From NCBI RefSeq assembly GCF_027887165.1, contig NC_077232.1, forward strand, positions 13,417,255-13,481,254: DNA of 64,000 bases, read 5' to 3'. A program made the translations under genes and the position numbers. The notes under the pieces are model-generated. The model saw only the letters and a list, made by a program, of their open reading frames with translations, did not search any database and had not been told where the DNA came from. Origin of the DNA: Monodelphis domestica (Eukaryota > Chordata > Mammalia > Didelphimorphia > Didelphidae). Below, in pieces: positions 47,101 through 57,299 of the stretch. Position 1 is the stretch's first letter, and the number at the start of each line of letters is the position of its first letter.

Positions 47101-48880
47101 GTATTTGGATTAGCTGTTCTTTGAATTTTTTATAGAATTCACTTGTGAATCCATCAGGCCATGGAGATTTTTTCTTAGGCAGTTCTTTGATGGCTTGTTC
47201 AATTTATTTTTCTGAGATAGGGTTATTTAAGGATTCTATTTCTTCTGCTGCTAATCTAGGCAATTTATATTTTTGTAATATTCATCCATATCATCTAGAT
47301 TGCGATATTTATTGCCATGTAATTGTGCAAAATAATTTTTAATGATTGCCTTAATTTCTTCTTCATTCAAAGGTCAGGTCTCCCTTTCATTTTGGATTCT
47401 ATGAATTTGGTTTTCTTCTTTTCTTTTTTTAAAATTAAACTTACCAATACTTTGTCTATTTTATTTGTTTTCTTTTTAAGTACCAGCTTCTAGTTTTGTT
47501 TATTCATTCAATAATTTTTTTTACTTTCAATTTTATTAATTTCTCCTTTAATTATTAGGATCTCTAATTTAGTTTTCATCTGAGGATTTTTAATATTTTT
47601 ACTTTCTAATTTCTTTAATTTACATGCCCAATTCATTGACCTCTACCCTCTCTAATTTATTAATATGTGAACTCAAGGATATAAATTTCAACCTAAGTAC
47701 TGCTTTAGCTGCATCCCATAGATTTTGAAAGAATTTCTCTTCATTGTCATTTTCTTCAATGAAATTATTGTTTCTATGATTTGCTCTTTACCTGATTTTG
47801 GAGAGTCATATTAATTTCTAATTAATTTTTGATTTGCCTCTCCCTATATCTTTACTAATTATTATTTTTATTGCATTGTGGTCTGAAAAGGTTGCATTTA
47901 TTATTTCTGCTCTTTTGCATTTTTTGCAATGTTTTTATGCCCTGGTATATGGTCAGTCTTTGTGAATGTACCATATACTACTGAAAAGAAGGTGTATTCC
48001 TTTTTGTCCATATTTATTTTCCTCCTCATATCAACTAACTCTAATTTTTCTAAGATTTCATTTATTTCCCCTACCTCTTTCTTATTTATTTTTTGGATTG
48101 ATTTATCTAGTTCTAGAGGAAGGTTCAGATCTCCCACTAGTATAGTTTTTCTATCTTTTTCATTCTTGAGCTTCACTAATTTCTCCTTTAAAAAATTGGA
48201 TGCTATGCCATTTGGTGCATACATGTTGAGCACTGATATTTCCTCATTATCTATACTGCCTTTATCAGGATGTAATTAACTTCCCTATCTCTTTTAACTA
48301 GATCTATTTTTACTTTGTCTTTGTCAGATATCATGATTGTAACTCCTGCCTTGTTTTCATCTGATACCCAATACATTTTGCGCCATCTGCATACCTTTAC
48401 CCTATGCATAACTACCTTCCTCATGTGTATTTCTTGTAGACAACATATGGTAGGATTTTGGTTTCTGATCCACACTGCTATTTACTTCTGCTTCATAGGT
48501 GAGTTTATTTTATTCATATTCAAAGTTATGATTACTACTTGTGTATTTCCCAACATTTTCTTTTTCTCTCCTTGCTCAGCTCTTTCCTCTTTCATTATTT
48601 CCTTCTTTATCAATATTCTGTTTTTAATCAGTCCCCCTAATCCCTATCCTTATTTTACTTTCCTTTCTCTCCTCTCCCTTCATATTCCTCTCTAATTTTC
48701 TTTTGGGGTCTTTTTAAGCTACCCCACACACTCCCCGCCCTTGAATTACTTCCCTCCCCACCCTTCCTTTCTGCCCCTCCCTTTTTATTCCCCTTTTATT
48801 ATTTAAAGTCTATTAAATTATCTTCTTCCTCTTCCCCCCACCCCCTTTTTTGGTATTTGTGGTTTCCTTTTGCCCAATTA
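44185..48880 (-). mobile_element. L1, 5'-truncated in the inter-ORF spacer (antisense), with a doubled 3'UTR
   Basis: From right to left it holds part of the pyrimidine-rich spacer (48550-48880), the ORF2 start, the ORF2 body and a 3'UTR. The 3'UTR block occurs twice: 'gaagtccattacattcgatt' at 44405 and the related 'gaagtccattacatttgaat' about 335 bp further on, each followed by 'cagtgtatcag'-type and 'tgtgtacaa' text. The distal unit may be a separate short L1 insertion. No target duplication was secured. Confidence 0.75.
44850..48540 (-). pseudogene. L1 ORF2 (endonuclease-reverse transcriptase), fragmented
   Basis: Pieces in order: the endonuclease N-terminus with 'NPTICCLQEIHM' (48251-48475); 'VGDLNLPLE' with the catalytic-region 'GDLN' (47901-48233); a reverse-transcriptase segment with '[18 protein letters not shown]' (46636-46863), where the catalytic aspartate-bearing 'DAEKAFD' motif is altered; and a C-terminal domain with 'HCWWSCELIQPFWKAIWN' and 'YPKKIIRKKTCTRIFIAALF' (44774-45169). 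Several frameshifts and stops separate them. At the site where two other L1s here carry TGA, this copy reads through ('SDENKAGVTIMISD'). Confidence 0.8.
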
Positions 48881-48889
48881 TATGCTCAT

Positions 48890-50080
48890 ATTCAAAGTGA
48901 AATGTAAGTGAAATTGTTTGTGGGAAAAAAATCCATATTTGACAAAATTGCTGGGAAAACTGGAAAGTAGTTTAGCAGAAATGAGGTATAATCAACAGCT
49001 AACACCATATTGAAAGATATGGTAAAACTGATTTAGATAAACATGATAACACAAGCTAAATCAGGTAGCATGGAAAACTTTACCTATCAGATCTATGTAT
49101 AAGTGAAGAATCTATGGCCAAACAAGATATAGAGCATTATGATATGTAAAATTGATAATATTGATTATATCAAAATAAAATGATTTCAAAGAAATGGGGT
49201 GAATATAACTAGGATGAAGAGGAAAGCAGCAAAGTGGGTGGGGGAAATTTACAGCAGATTTCTCTGATAAAGAACTTTTTTCCTGAAATATTTAGAGCAC
49301 TAAGTCATTTCTAAGAATACCAATCATTCCCCAATTCATAAATGATCAAAGGATATGAACATGTAATTTTCAGATGTAGGAATTAAAGCTGTAGATAAAT
49401 ATCTGAATACTACTCTTAAATTACTATTATTAAAGAAATGCAAATTAGAGCAAATGTGATCTACCCCTTCACACCTTCCAGATACTAATATGACAGAAAA
49501 GAAATATGACAAATGTTGGAGCATATTTGGAAAAATTGGGACACTAACACTCTTATTGTTATTTTGAATTGTTCTAACCCCTCTAGAGAAGAATTTGAAG
49601 CTGTATCCAAGGAGTTGTAAAACTATACCTATTGTTTTACCCAGCAATATCATGATTCTGTCTATTACCTAATGAGATCAAAGGAAGAGAATAAAGGACC
49701 TTTACATACCAAAATATTAAAGAAACTCTTTTTTGTGATTGCAAAAAATTGGAAATGAAAGGATTGCCTATCAAATGGGAAATGGCTGAATAAATTGGGC
49801 TATATGATTTTGATGGAATCCTATAGGGGTATAAGAAATGATGAGTAGGATGCTTTTAGAAAATCCCAGGATGATTAGTGGGAATGATGCAGAATGAAGC
49901 GAGCAGAAACTGGAGAATATTTTTATAGTAGTTTATAGAAATATTAGCAACATTGATGGTAAAGTGTGTATGACAACTACTCTCAGAAATACAATGCTTC
50001 ATGGTAATCTATAAGAAGAAAATTTCCTCATTTCTATTAGTTTAAGAATCTCTTTAGTTTGATACCTTGTAACACTGTGA
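48890..50080 (+). mobile_element. Old L1 3' portion (sense)
   Basis: It reads as decayed ORF2 3' text on the plus strand: 'attccccaattcataaatga' with 'tcaaaggatatgaacatgta', 'aaatgttggagcatatttgg', and 'gcagaatgaagcgagcagaa' near the ORF2 end. No long frame survives, so it is older than the antisense L1s around it. Its 3' end may continue at 54540-54760 beyond the inserted LTR. Confidence 0.6.
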
Positions 50081-50189
50081 TTTGAGAGTAAGAATTTAGT
50101 CTCATGCAAATATCTGTGTATATAACCAGATTAGGCAAGTAGTTATAGGATACTAAGTGGGTAATTAAAGTTATTAAGTTATTTATATT

Positions 50190-50598
50190 GTTAGAATAAT
50201 TTTAAGTGTATTATATTAATCATAAGTGAGTTATTATGTTAATCCATTCACAAGGTACTCTGAGCAAGGTAGCTCACACAGGAACCAGGGGATCACCTGA
50301 AGGCTCTGGAGCTCTAGAAACCCCAGCTCCAGAAGGAGCTCCAGAAACCCTGATAGCTCTTTGAAGCTCCTCAGAGCTCAGGAAATCACCTTCTACACCT
50401 CTTGGAGGCCTCCTGAAGGGGCCAGGGAAATGTGGAGTTTAGGGGTAAGGATGGGGTTAGGTACAGACAGGAAACTATAAAAGCACGTGCAATTTGCAAA
50501 GTGGTGCTCCAGATTTTGAACTGGGAGGAAACCTGCAGACTTCTGGCCATGTGATTTCTTTGTCACAATAAAGCCAGATCTTTACTCAGAAGGGTCTT
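50190..50598 (+). repeat. ERV LTR (sense), interrupted by an L1; remainder at 54461-54490
   Basis: The U3 has repeated 'agctcc' motifs ('gctccagaaggagctccaga'), a TATA box 'aactataaaagcac' near 50470, and the poly(A) signal 'cacaataaagcc' near 50565. It is broken at 'tcagcatctaattttt' by the L1 and resumes at 54461 with a short tail ending '..ctaca'. No internal retroviral genes flank it, so it is probably a solo LTR. The left boundary is a guess based on 'tgttagaata'. Confidence 0.55.
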
Positions 50599-50614
50599 TC
50601 AGCATCTAATTTTT
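50599..50614. repeat. Target-site duplication, left copy, of the scrambled L1
   Basis: 'tcagcatctaattttt' is repeated exactly at 54445-54460, on either side of the rearranged L1. A single long duplication argues that the whole composite integrated in one event. Confidence 0.85.
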
Positions 50615-51055
50615 TTAATTTTATAATATTTTATTTGATCATTTCCATGCATTATTCATTAAAGATAAAGACCATTTTCTTCCCCCCCCACCGTAGCCTA
50701 CGCATGATTCCACTGGGTATCACATGTGTTCTTGATTCGAACCCATTGCCATGTTGTTAATATTTGCATTAGAGTGTTCGTTTAGAGTCTCTCCTCTGTC
50801 ATGTCCCCTCAACCACTGTCGTCAGGCAGTTACTTTTCCTCGGTGTTTCTTGAAGACAACATATGGTAGGGTTTTGGATTCTAATCCATTCTGCTATTCG
50901 TCTATGTTTTATGGGTGAGTTCATCCCATTCATGTTCAAAGTTTTGACTGTCACTTGTGGACTCCCTGGCATTTTGATATCCTTCCCTAATTCTAACCTT
51001 TCTTCTTCAGCTCTACCTTTTACTCCAGTGATTTACTTTAAATCAGTCCCCCTTA

Positions 51056-52465
51056 CCAAGCTATCATTCTTTGCAGATGACATGATGATCTACTTAAAGA
51101 ATCCTAGAAATTCAACCAAAAAGCTAATTGAAATAATCAACAACTTTAGCAAAGTTGCAGGATACAAAATAAACCCACATAAGTCATCAGCTTATCTATA
51201 TATCTCCAACACAGCTCAGCAGGAAGAACTAGAAAGAGAAAGCCCATTCAAAATCACCTTAGACAAAATAAAATACCTAGGAATCTACCTCCCGAGACAA
51301 ACACAGGAACTATATGAACATAACCACAAAACACTCACAACTAAAACTAGACTTGAGCAATTGGAAAAAACATTAACTGCTCATGGGTAGGACAAGCCAA
51401 TATAATAAAAATGACCACCCTACCCAAACTTATTTATCTATTTAGTGCCATACCCATGGAACTCCCAAAAAATTTCTTTACTGATTTGGAAAAAACCATA
51501 ACAAAGTTCATTTGGAATAACAAAAGATCAAGGATATCCAGGGAAATAATGAAAAAAAAACACAAATGAGGGGGGCCTTGCAGTCCCAGACCTCAAACTA
51601 TATTATAAAGCAGCAGTCATCAAAACAATTTGGTACTGGCTAAGAGACAGAAAGGAGGATCAGTGGAATAGACTGGGGGCAAGTGACCTCAGCCAGACAG
51701 TATACAATAAACCCAAAGATCCCAGGTTTTGGGACAAAAATTCACTATTCCATAAAAACTGCTGGGAAAATTGGAAGAAAGTGTGGGAGAGATTAGGAAT
51801 TGATCAACACCTGACACCCTACACCAAGATAAATTCAAAATGGGTGAAAGACTTAAACATAAAGAAGGAAACCATAAGTAAATTGGGTAAACACAGAATA
51901 GTATACATGTCAGACCTTTGGGAGGGGAAAGACTTTAAAACCAAGCAAGACATAGAAAGAATCACAAAATGAAAAATAAATAATTTCAACTACATCAAAT
52001 TAAAAGGCTTTTGTACAAACAAAACCAATGTAACTAAAATCAGAAGGAAAACAACAAATTGGGAAAAAATCTTCATAAAAACCTCTGACAAAGGTTTAAT
52101 TACTCAAATTTATAAAGAACTAAATCAATTGTACAAAAAATCAAGCCGTTGCCCAATTGATAAATGGGCAAGGGACATGGATAGGCAGTTTTCAATAAAG
52201 AAATCAAAACTATTAGTAAGCACATGAAGAAGTGTTCTAAATCTCTTATAATCAGAGAGATGCAAATCAAAACAACTCTGAGGTATCACCTCACACCTAG
52301 CAGATTGGCTAACATGACAGCTATGGAAAGTAGTGAATGCTGGAGGGGATGTGGCAAAGTAGGGACATTAATTCATTGCTGATGGAGTTGTGAACTGATC
52401 CAGCCATTCTGGAGGGCAATTTGGAACTATGCCCAAAGGACAATAAAAGACTGTCTGCCCTTTGG
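51056..52465 (+). pseudogene. Inverted L1 ORF2 segment (reverse transcriptase to C-terminus)
   Basis: On the plus strand it starts mid-domain with 'LSFFADDMMIYLKNP' (the reverse-transcriptase active-site 'FADD' box), then '[16 protein letters not shown]' and 'YLGIYLPRQTQELYEHN'. The C-terminal portions follow ('WERLGIDQHLTPYTKINSKW' at 51781-51972). The frame is broken after about 51390 and again later. Junctions lie at about 51055/51056, where spacer text turns into ORF2 text of the other strand, and about 52465/52466, where ORF2 text meets ORF1. Confidence 0.8.
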
Positions 52466-53214
52466 ATTCTTTCAATCTCTACTTTCCCCTCTTGTTCTAG
52501 GATCTCGGGACAGTTTTCCTGGATAATTTCCTCTAGTATCATGTCCAGGCTTTTTCTTTTGTCGTGGTCTTCTGGTAGTCCAATTATTCTTAAATTGTCT
52601 CTTCTTGAACGATTTTCTAAATCATCTGTTTTGTGAATGAGATGCTTCACATTATCCTCAATTTTTTCATTCTTTTTGTTTTGTTTTATAGTGTCCTGCT
52701 GCCTTGTGAGGTCACTTGATTCTAGTTGTTTTACTCTGGTTCTTAAAGATTGGATTTCATCTCTGGCTTTTTGGTCATCTTTTTCCTTCTGGTCTGATTT
52801 TCTTTGAAGATTGTCTTTCATCCTCTTTACCTCGTCTTTCATCTCCTTTGACTCATCTTTCATCTCCTTTGCCTCATTTTCCAGCTGGATGATTTTGGCT
52901 TTCAGGACACTATTTTCTTGTTTTAGTTCAAGTGCCTCTGTTTCCAGATGACTTATCTTAATTTTTAAGTTCTTTTCCCAATTGTCTTCAGTCTCTCTTA
53001 GTTGTGTTTTGAGTTCTTCCACAGCCTGTATCCAATTTGCTGGGATTTCTGATTTATTGTTTGCTGATCTCTCCCCCTCTGTTCCATTTGCTGAGTAGTA
53101 GCTGTCTATTGTAGTTTCTTTCTTCTGTTTCTGTTGTTTGTTCAAATTCACCCCTTCTTTCCTCCCCGTATTTGTCTGTGCTTTTGTTCCTCTCATTTTT
53201 TTTTGGATGGGCAC
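52466..53214 (-). pseudogene. L1 ORF1 N-terminal two-thirds, fused to inverted ORF2 sequence
   Basis: The frame is open from the ATG at 53214. It has a basic/polar N-terminus ('MRGTKAQTNTGRKEG'), then a long coiled coil with repeated heptads ('EAKEMKDESKEMKDEVKRMK'), then the RRM entry 'RRDNLRIIGLPED' and 'IIQENCPEILEQEGK'. After 'IERIQR' the frame runs into antisense ORF2 and stops at 52321. The ORF1 C-terminal domain is absent, so the product would lack normal nucleic-acid binding. The lack of lesions in this part suggests a younger copy than its neighbours. Confidence 0.8.
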
Positions 53215-54444
53215 TTCTATTGGTCTCCCCTCTTGGTGCTTTAACAGAATATCTCTTGGTGTAATCTCTGGGGGAGGGTTGTTGGGGGTTTGAGCTTTCC
53301 TGCCCTATGGAGGCTTTTGATTGGCTTAAAGTCCAGCAGTCAATGAGGATGGGTGGGGAGCCTGGGCTTGCCTGCGTTCTGGAGACTTTTGATGGGATTG
53401 AGTTCAGCTTAGTTTGCTGGGTTTACTCTGAGTTTTAAACTTCCTGAATGGCTGGAGCAAATATGGAGGATCTCCAAAGCTCTGGCCAGGCTGCCAGGTC
53501 TATGCTCCTTCTAGGCTGCCATCTTGACTTGGCCTCTAGGTTTCTGTTTTTTCAGAAGACCCTGCTCTCTAAGGGGGAGGTGCATGGCCTCCCTGGGCTT
53601 TGAGGGATCCTGATGGGATTAGGTTCACCTGGTTTGGGCCAAATGAGCCCTGAAGCAAAAAAACCTCCTCCTCCATAATCTGTGTTGAATGCCTGGAGAC
53701 TGGCCTAGGTTGTTATCAAGTTAAGCCCTTCTGGGGCACTGAGGTTTTTGTTCTTTCAGAAGCTCTGAGGGCTCCTGATGGGATTAGGTTCAGGTGGTGT
53801 GGGTCAAATGATCCCTGAGCCAAAGAAAAGAGGAAAAAAAAGAAAAAAAAAACCAACCTCCTCTTCCACAGTCTGTGTTGAATGCCCGGAGACTGGCCCA
53901 GGTTATTTTCAAGATACACTCTTTGGGGCAACCCCTTTGCTGGCTCTGAGTTTTCTGTCCTTTCAGTAGCTCTAAGTGCTCCTGATGGAATTGGGTTCAG
54001 CTGGTGCCCTAAAGCTGGGACCTCCCTTGAGACTCAGATGGAAGGACCCAGCCAGGGTGCTACAGGCTTCCCCCTTTTCTCTATGTTTCCCTGCCATCTG
54101 TGTTGGGTGCCCCGGAGACCTGCTCAGGTTGCTTTCAAGGTGAGTCCTCAGAGCCCTGAGGTTCCGGCTGCTGCCGTGGGCTCAGCACTCTGGGTTGGGG
54201 GGAGATGGGTCCTGGGACCTTCCTTCTGCCTACCCCTTAGATCCGAGTAATCTAGGGTTCTGGCTTTTGGGGTGCGGTACCTTTTGATTCAGGTCCAGGA
54301 GGAGGTTTCCCCAGTTCTATCCTGTTGTTCAGCTTGAATTTAGGTGTCTTAGGAGCACTCGGTTTGTGATCGGTAAGGAAGGGTTCCCGAGGTCTGAACT
54401 TTCGCTGCTTCTATGCCGCCATCTTGACCGGAAGTTCCAACTCC
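53215..54444 (-). promoter_or_regulatory. L1 5'UTR with about three tandem monomers
   Basis: 'tttcag' plus downstream 'gctcctgatggg'-type text recurs at 53550, 53754 and 53961 (offsets 204 and 207). The end carries 'gccgccatcttgaccggaag'. It is the same monomer type as the 216-bp units at 7.3-7.6 kb, with small indels. A role as internal promoter is inferred. Confidence 0.6.
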
Positions 54445-54539
54445 TCAGCATCTAATTTTTACAAATATTATCTTTCTACAGAAATGGAAGAGATAGGATA
54501 TAAACATACTCAGACATAATTAAAAACATACTTAAAATT

Positions 54540-54760
54540 TTTGATATTCTTGGTTTTTTGGTCTGGGTTTTCTTTTGCAACATGGCTTGAGTGGAAAAAT
54601 TTCATGTGACTATATGACTATATATATAGTCACGTAATATATATATAAAATCTAAAAAGGGGGAGGGAAGTTGGAACCAGGAATTATTACAAATGTTAAA
54701 AACTTTTGTTTACATAAAATTAATTACAATTCAATTAAATTAAATGCAAAAATCCAAACC
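54540..54760 (+). repeat. Marsupial interspersed-repeat 3' end
   Basis: The order is 'ggttttttggtctgggtttt', 'cttttgcaacatggcttgag', 'gggggagggaagttggaac' and 'atgttaaaaacttttgttta', then an A-rich end. I recall this as a common marsupial repeat terminus. It may be the displaced 3' end of the old L1 at 48.9-50.1 kb. An inverted 'gtgactatat...atatagtcac' stretch lies at 54606-54633. Confidence 0.45.
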
Positions 54761-55549
54761 CAACCAAAGCAAAACAAGCAGAGTTGAACCAATCCAGTGA
54801 AAGTACCATTTCAGCATAATCCTTCACACATAGAAATTCCTTCTGAATGGGCGATGTCCTTAGTTTATAATTAAGAAAACTAATGGACTAAGCCCTTGAT
54901 CAGAACAGATTTAGGTGATGATTATTCTATCTCACTGATGATATCCAAGATGAAACGGGGAAAAGGATCACACATATAACCTAATAATAATGTCCATGTT
55001 TCATCTTGTATTGTTTGTCTTGAATATAATTTTAGATATTCATAAAATCATGCATTCATGTAATAGTTTATATGTTTTTCATACTGAGTTTTTTTTTTTT
55101 TTTTGTATTGGAGCTAGACCTGTTTGGTAGTACTTTTGCTTCCTTTGCTATTTGGTTTAATATGTTGTTTATTAGGTCATCCTATATTATTGCCTATATC
55201 CTATATCATTGCCTATATTATTCTATCATAACATGTAATACAATAACAACAACAGCAGGAGCAGCTTCGACAACAATAATAGGTTTGGATAGTATTTTAA
55301 GCTTTGCAAAGGATTTTATAAATGTTGATATATTTGAGCCCCACAGTAGCCTTGGGAACCAGGTGCCATTATTATTCCTTTTTTATAGATGAAGAAAGTG
55401 AAGACCAGTGTCGTCTGTGCAGTGTACCACCAAGCTACCTAGATCCTAGCTCTAAGCCTCCTCTTCCAACCCCCACCAGATGCTGGACAATTGATGGTGG
55501 AGGTAAAAAAAAAATATCCAGATGGGAGTATAACTAGGTTATAAACAAT
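54761..55549 (+). repeat. Mostly unassigned, with a MIR-type SINE near 55270-55460
   Basis: The MIR-like part reads 'aagctttgcaaaggatttta', 'gagccccacagtagcctt', 'ggtgccattattattcc' and 'ttatagatgaagaaagtgaa'. It is a decayed sense copy. Nothing else was recognised before 55550. Confidence 0.55.
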
Positions 55550-56145
55550 TTGGGGGGGTGTATGGGGTGCTCAGGGAGGAGTAATATCTTTGGTATGGAG
55601 GGCTTCTCGTGCCCTCCTAGGGCAGCTCTCCATCCTCTGACCCTCACCAGACACCCAGCTCTCACTTGTGGCTCCCAGTAGCTGCTAGCATGCAGCAGCG
55701 GCCAAACCCCGGGCAACGGCTTCGACAGGCCGGCTAAACCTTGTGAGGGTAGCCATTGGGTCATCGACCCCTGGTGAACCAGGGCTTTGCTCACCAAGCA
55801 TGTGAAGACTGCTTCGGCGGAACAGGTGGAAGAAACCAATAAGAAGGTTCAACAACTGAGATGGCGACGCAGCAAGGCACTGTGGAGTGCTCAGGGCATG
55901 TTGGAGCACAAAAGACAACACGGCCACCCAATGCAGCTGAGGAGTCTCCAGGTGTAACGATTTTTCATGCCCCTGGACCCAGGATTCCAAGGCCGAGAGA
56001 CTGGGACTGTCTCTGTGCATCGACTTTTCCACTTAAATCTTCATGCACAAGTGTCTTTGTGCACAAAAACGCACAAAGACAATCGTCATCCTCGGTTACC
56101 GAGAGACTACTACCATTAGGTCATCCATTGTTATTATTTCTTTCC
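55550..56145. repeat. GC- and CpG-rich block, possible RTE/SINE 3' end
   Basis: This block differs from the AT-rich surroundings and contains many CpGs. It ends with 'acaatcgtcatcctcggtta', 'ccgagagactactacc', a tail style I associate with marsupial RTE-type elements. 'gaaaccaataagaaggttca' and 'acaactgagatggcgacg' precede it. No coding family was recognised on either strand. Confidence 0.4.
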
Positions 56146-56861
56146 TCAAACACTTTTATTTAATCTATTTTCATGTGTCATAGAGAAATTTGCTTGTGGC
56201 ATATGGTACATTTTACTGGCACTATGAGTTGCTGATATAATATATCAAGTATAATATATTGTGTTATTTCTGTTGCATGGGTTGCTGATATTCATTCATT
56301 CATTTTTGTTGATTCTGTTCTTTTTTGTTTTTGCTATGAATGATATTCTGACTTCCTGGTACCTTGTTTAATAAGTTTTTTTCCCTTCTGTTCAGTGGCA
56401 CATTTCATAAGTACAAGCCCCATTGCTAATGATGTTGTAAGAGACTATAATACTCTCAACCTTTGGAAGAAATATAATAATTCATTGCAAGATCTTGGTT
56501 CTTCATAATGACCTTGGTATTGATAGTTCTTCCTATCTTGGGAAGGGAAGACAATGAAGTGAGATTCTCTCTCAGAAGGGAAGATTGAGGGTATTAAAAA
56601 ATTGTTGATTCTGTGCCACAAATCTGGGTCCAGTCCAGCTCACAGCTCCAGGGGTCCTCGGCAGGTAGAGTGGCAACATGGAAATGAATGATGGAAGGCA
56701 GCTGTGTGTATGTATTTGCCTGGGGCAAGGCTCTGCATGAAGTGGCTGTTTCACCATGCTCAGGTTTAGCTTTTATTTTTATACCCATTTTCTTGGCACA
56801 CAGCTACATTATTCAACATATGTGTTCGAATAAAAATAATTGGATGTGATAGTGACTTTTA
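56146..56861. other. Unassigned, with an LTR-like stretch at 56600-56850 (antisense)
   Basis: The minus strand at 56600-56830 reads 'aaaatgggtataaaaataaa' (TATA/poly(A)-like), then about 180 bases ending 'tggcacagaatcaaca', plausible as R-U5 of an LTR. U3 would be interrupted by the L1 that starts at 56862. 'agtgactttta' at 56851-56861 is the left target duplication of that L1. Confidence 0.4.
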
Positions 56862-57299
56862 TTTTAATTTAAAATTTTAATTTCACACATTGTTCCTTGG
56901 TTACAAAAATCATTTTATTTCTCTCCGTCCCCTACCCCATCCCTCCCATAGCCGATGTGCAGTTTGACTGGGTATTGCCTGTGTTCTTGATCAGAAGCTC
57001 TTCCCATGTTGTTGGTACTTGCTTTGTTCATTTGGAGTCTATTTCCCCATTCATATCTTCTTCAACCCATTCATTAAGCTGTAGTTTTTCCTTAGTGTTT
57101 TTACTCCCACAGTTTTTCGTCTGTATGTGGATAGTGTTTTTTTTTCTCCTGTACCCCTCTAGGTTGTTCAGGGTCATTGCATTACCACCAGTGGAGGAGT
57201 CCATTACCTTCAATTGTACCACAATGTGTCAGTCTCTGTGTACAATGTTCTCCTGGTTCTGCTCCTCTCACTCTGCATCATTTCCTGGAGGTTGTTCCA

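Larger units (their letters stand above)
50615..54444 (-). mobile_element. Rearranged (scrambled) L1 with an internal inverted segment
   Basis: Read on the minus strand: 5'UTR with tandem monomers (54444 to about 53220), ORF1 up to its RRM (53214 to about 52466), a segment in the opposite orientation containing the ORF2 reverse-transcriptase 'FADDMMIYL' motif to the ORF2 3' region (51056-52465, sense on the plus strand), the ORF2 start with spacer end (51055-50848), then the L1 3'UTR tail (50847-50615). Both ends are true L1 ends, and one 16-bp duplication flanks the whole. A simple 5' inversion from twin priming does not give this order. Confidence 0.85.

Noticed and set aside
55534-56163. 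Open frames on both strands in the GC-rich block (up to 115 codons)
   Set aside because: GC-rich sequence lengthens chance frames, and no family features appear on either strand.
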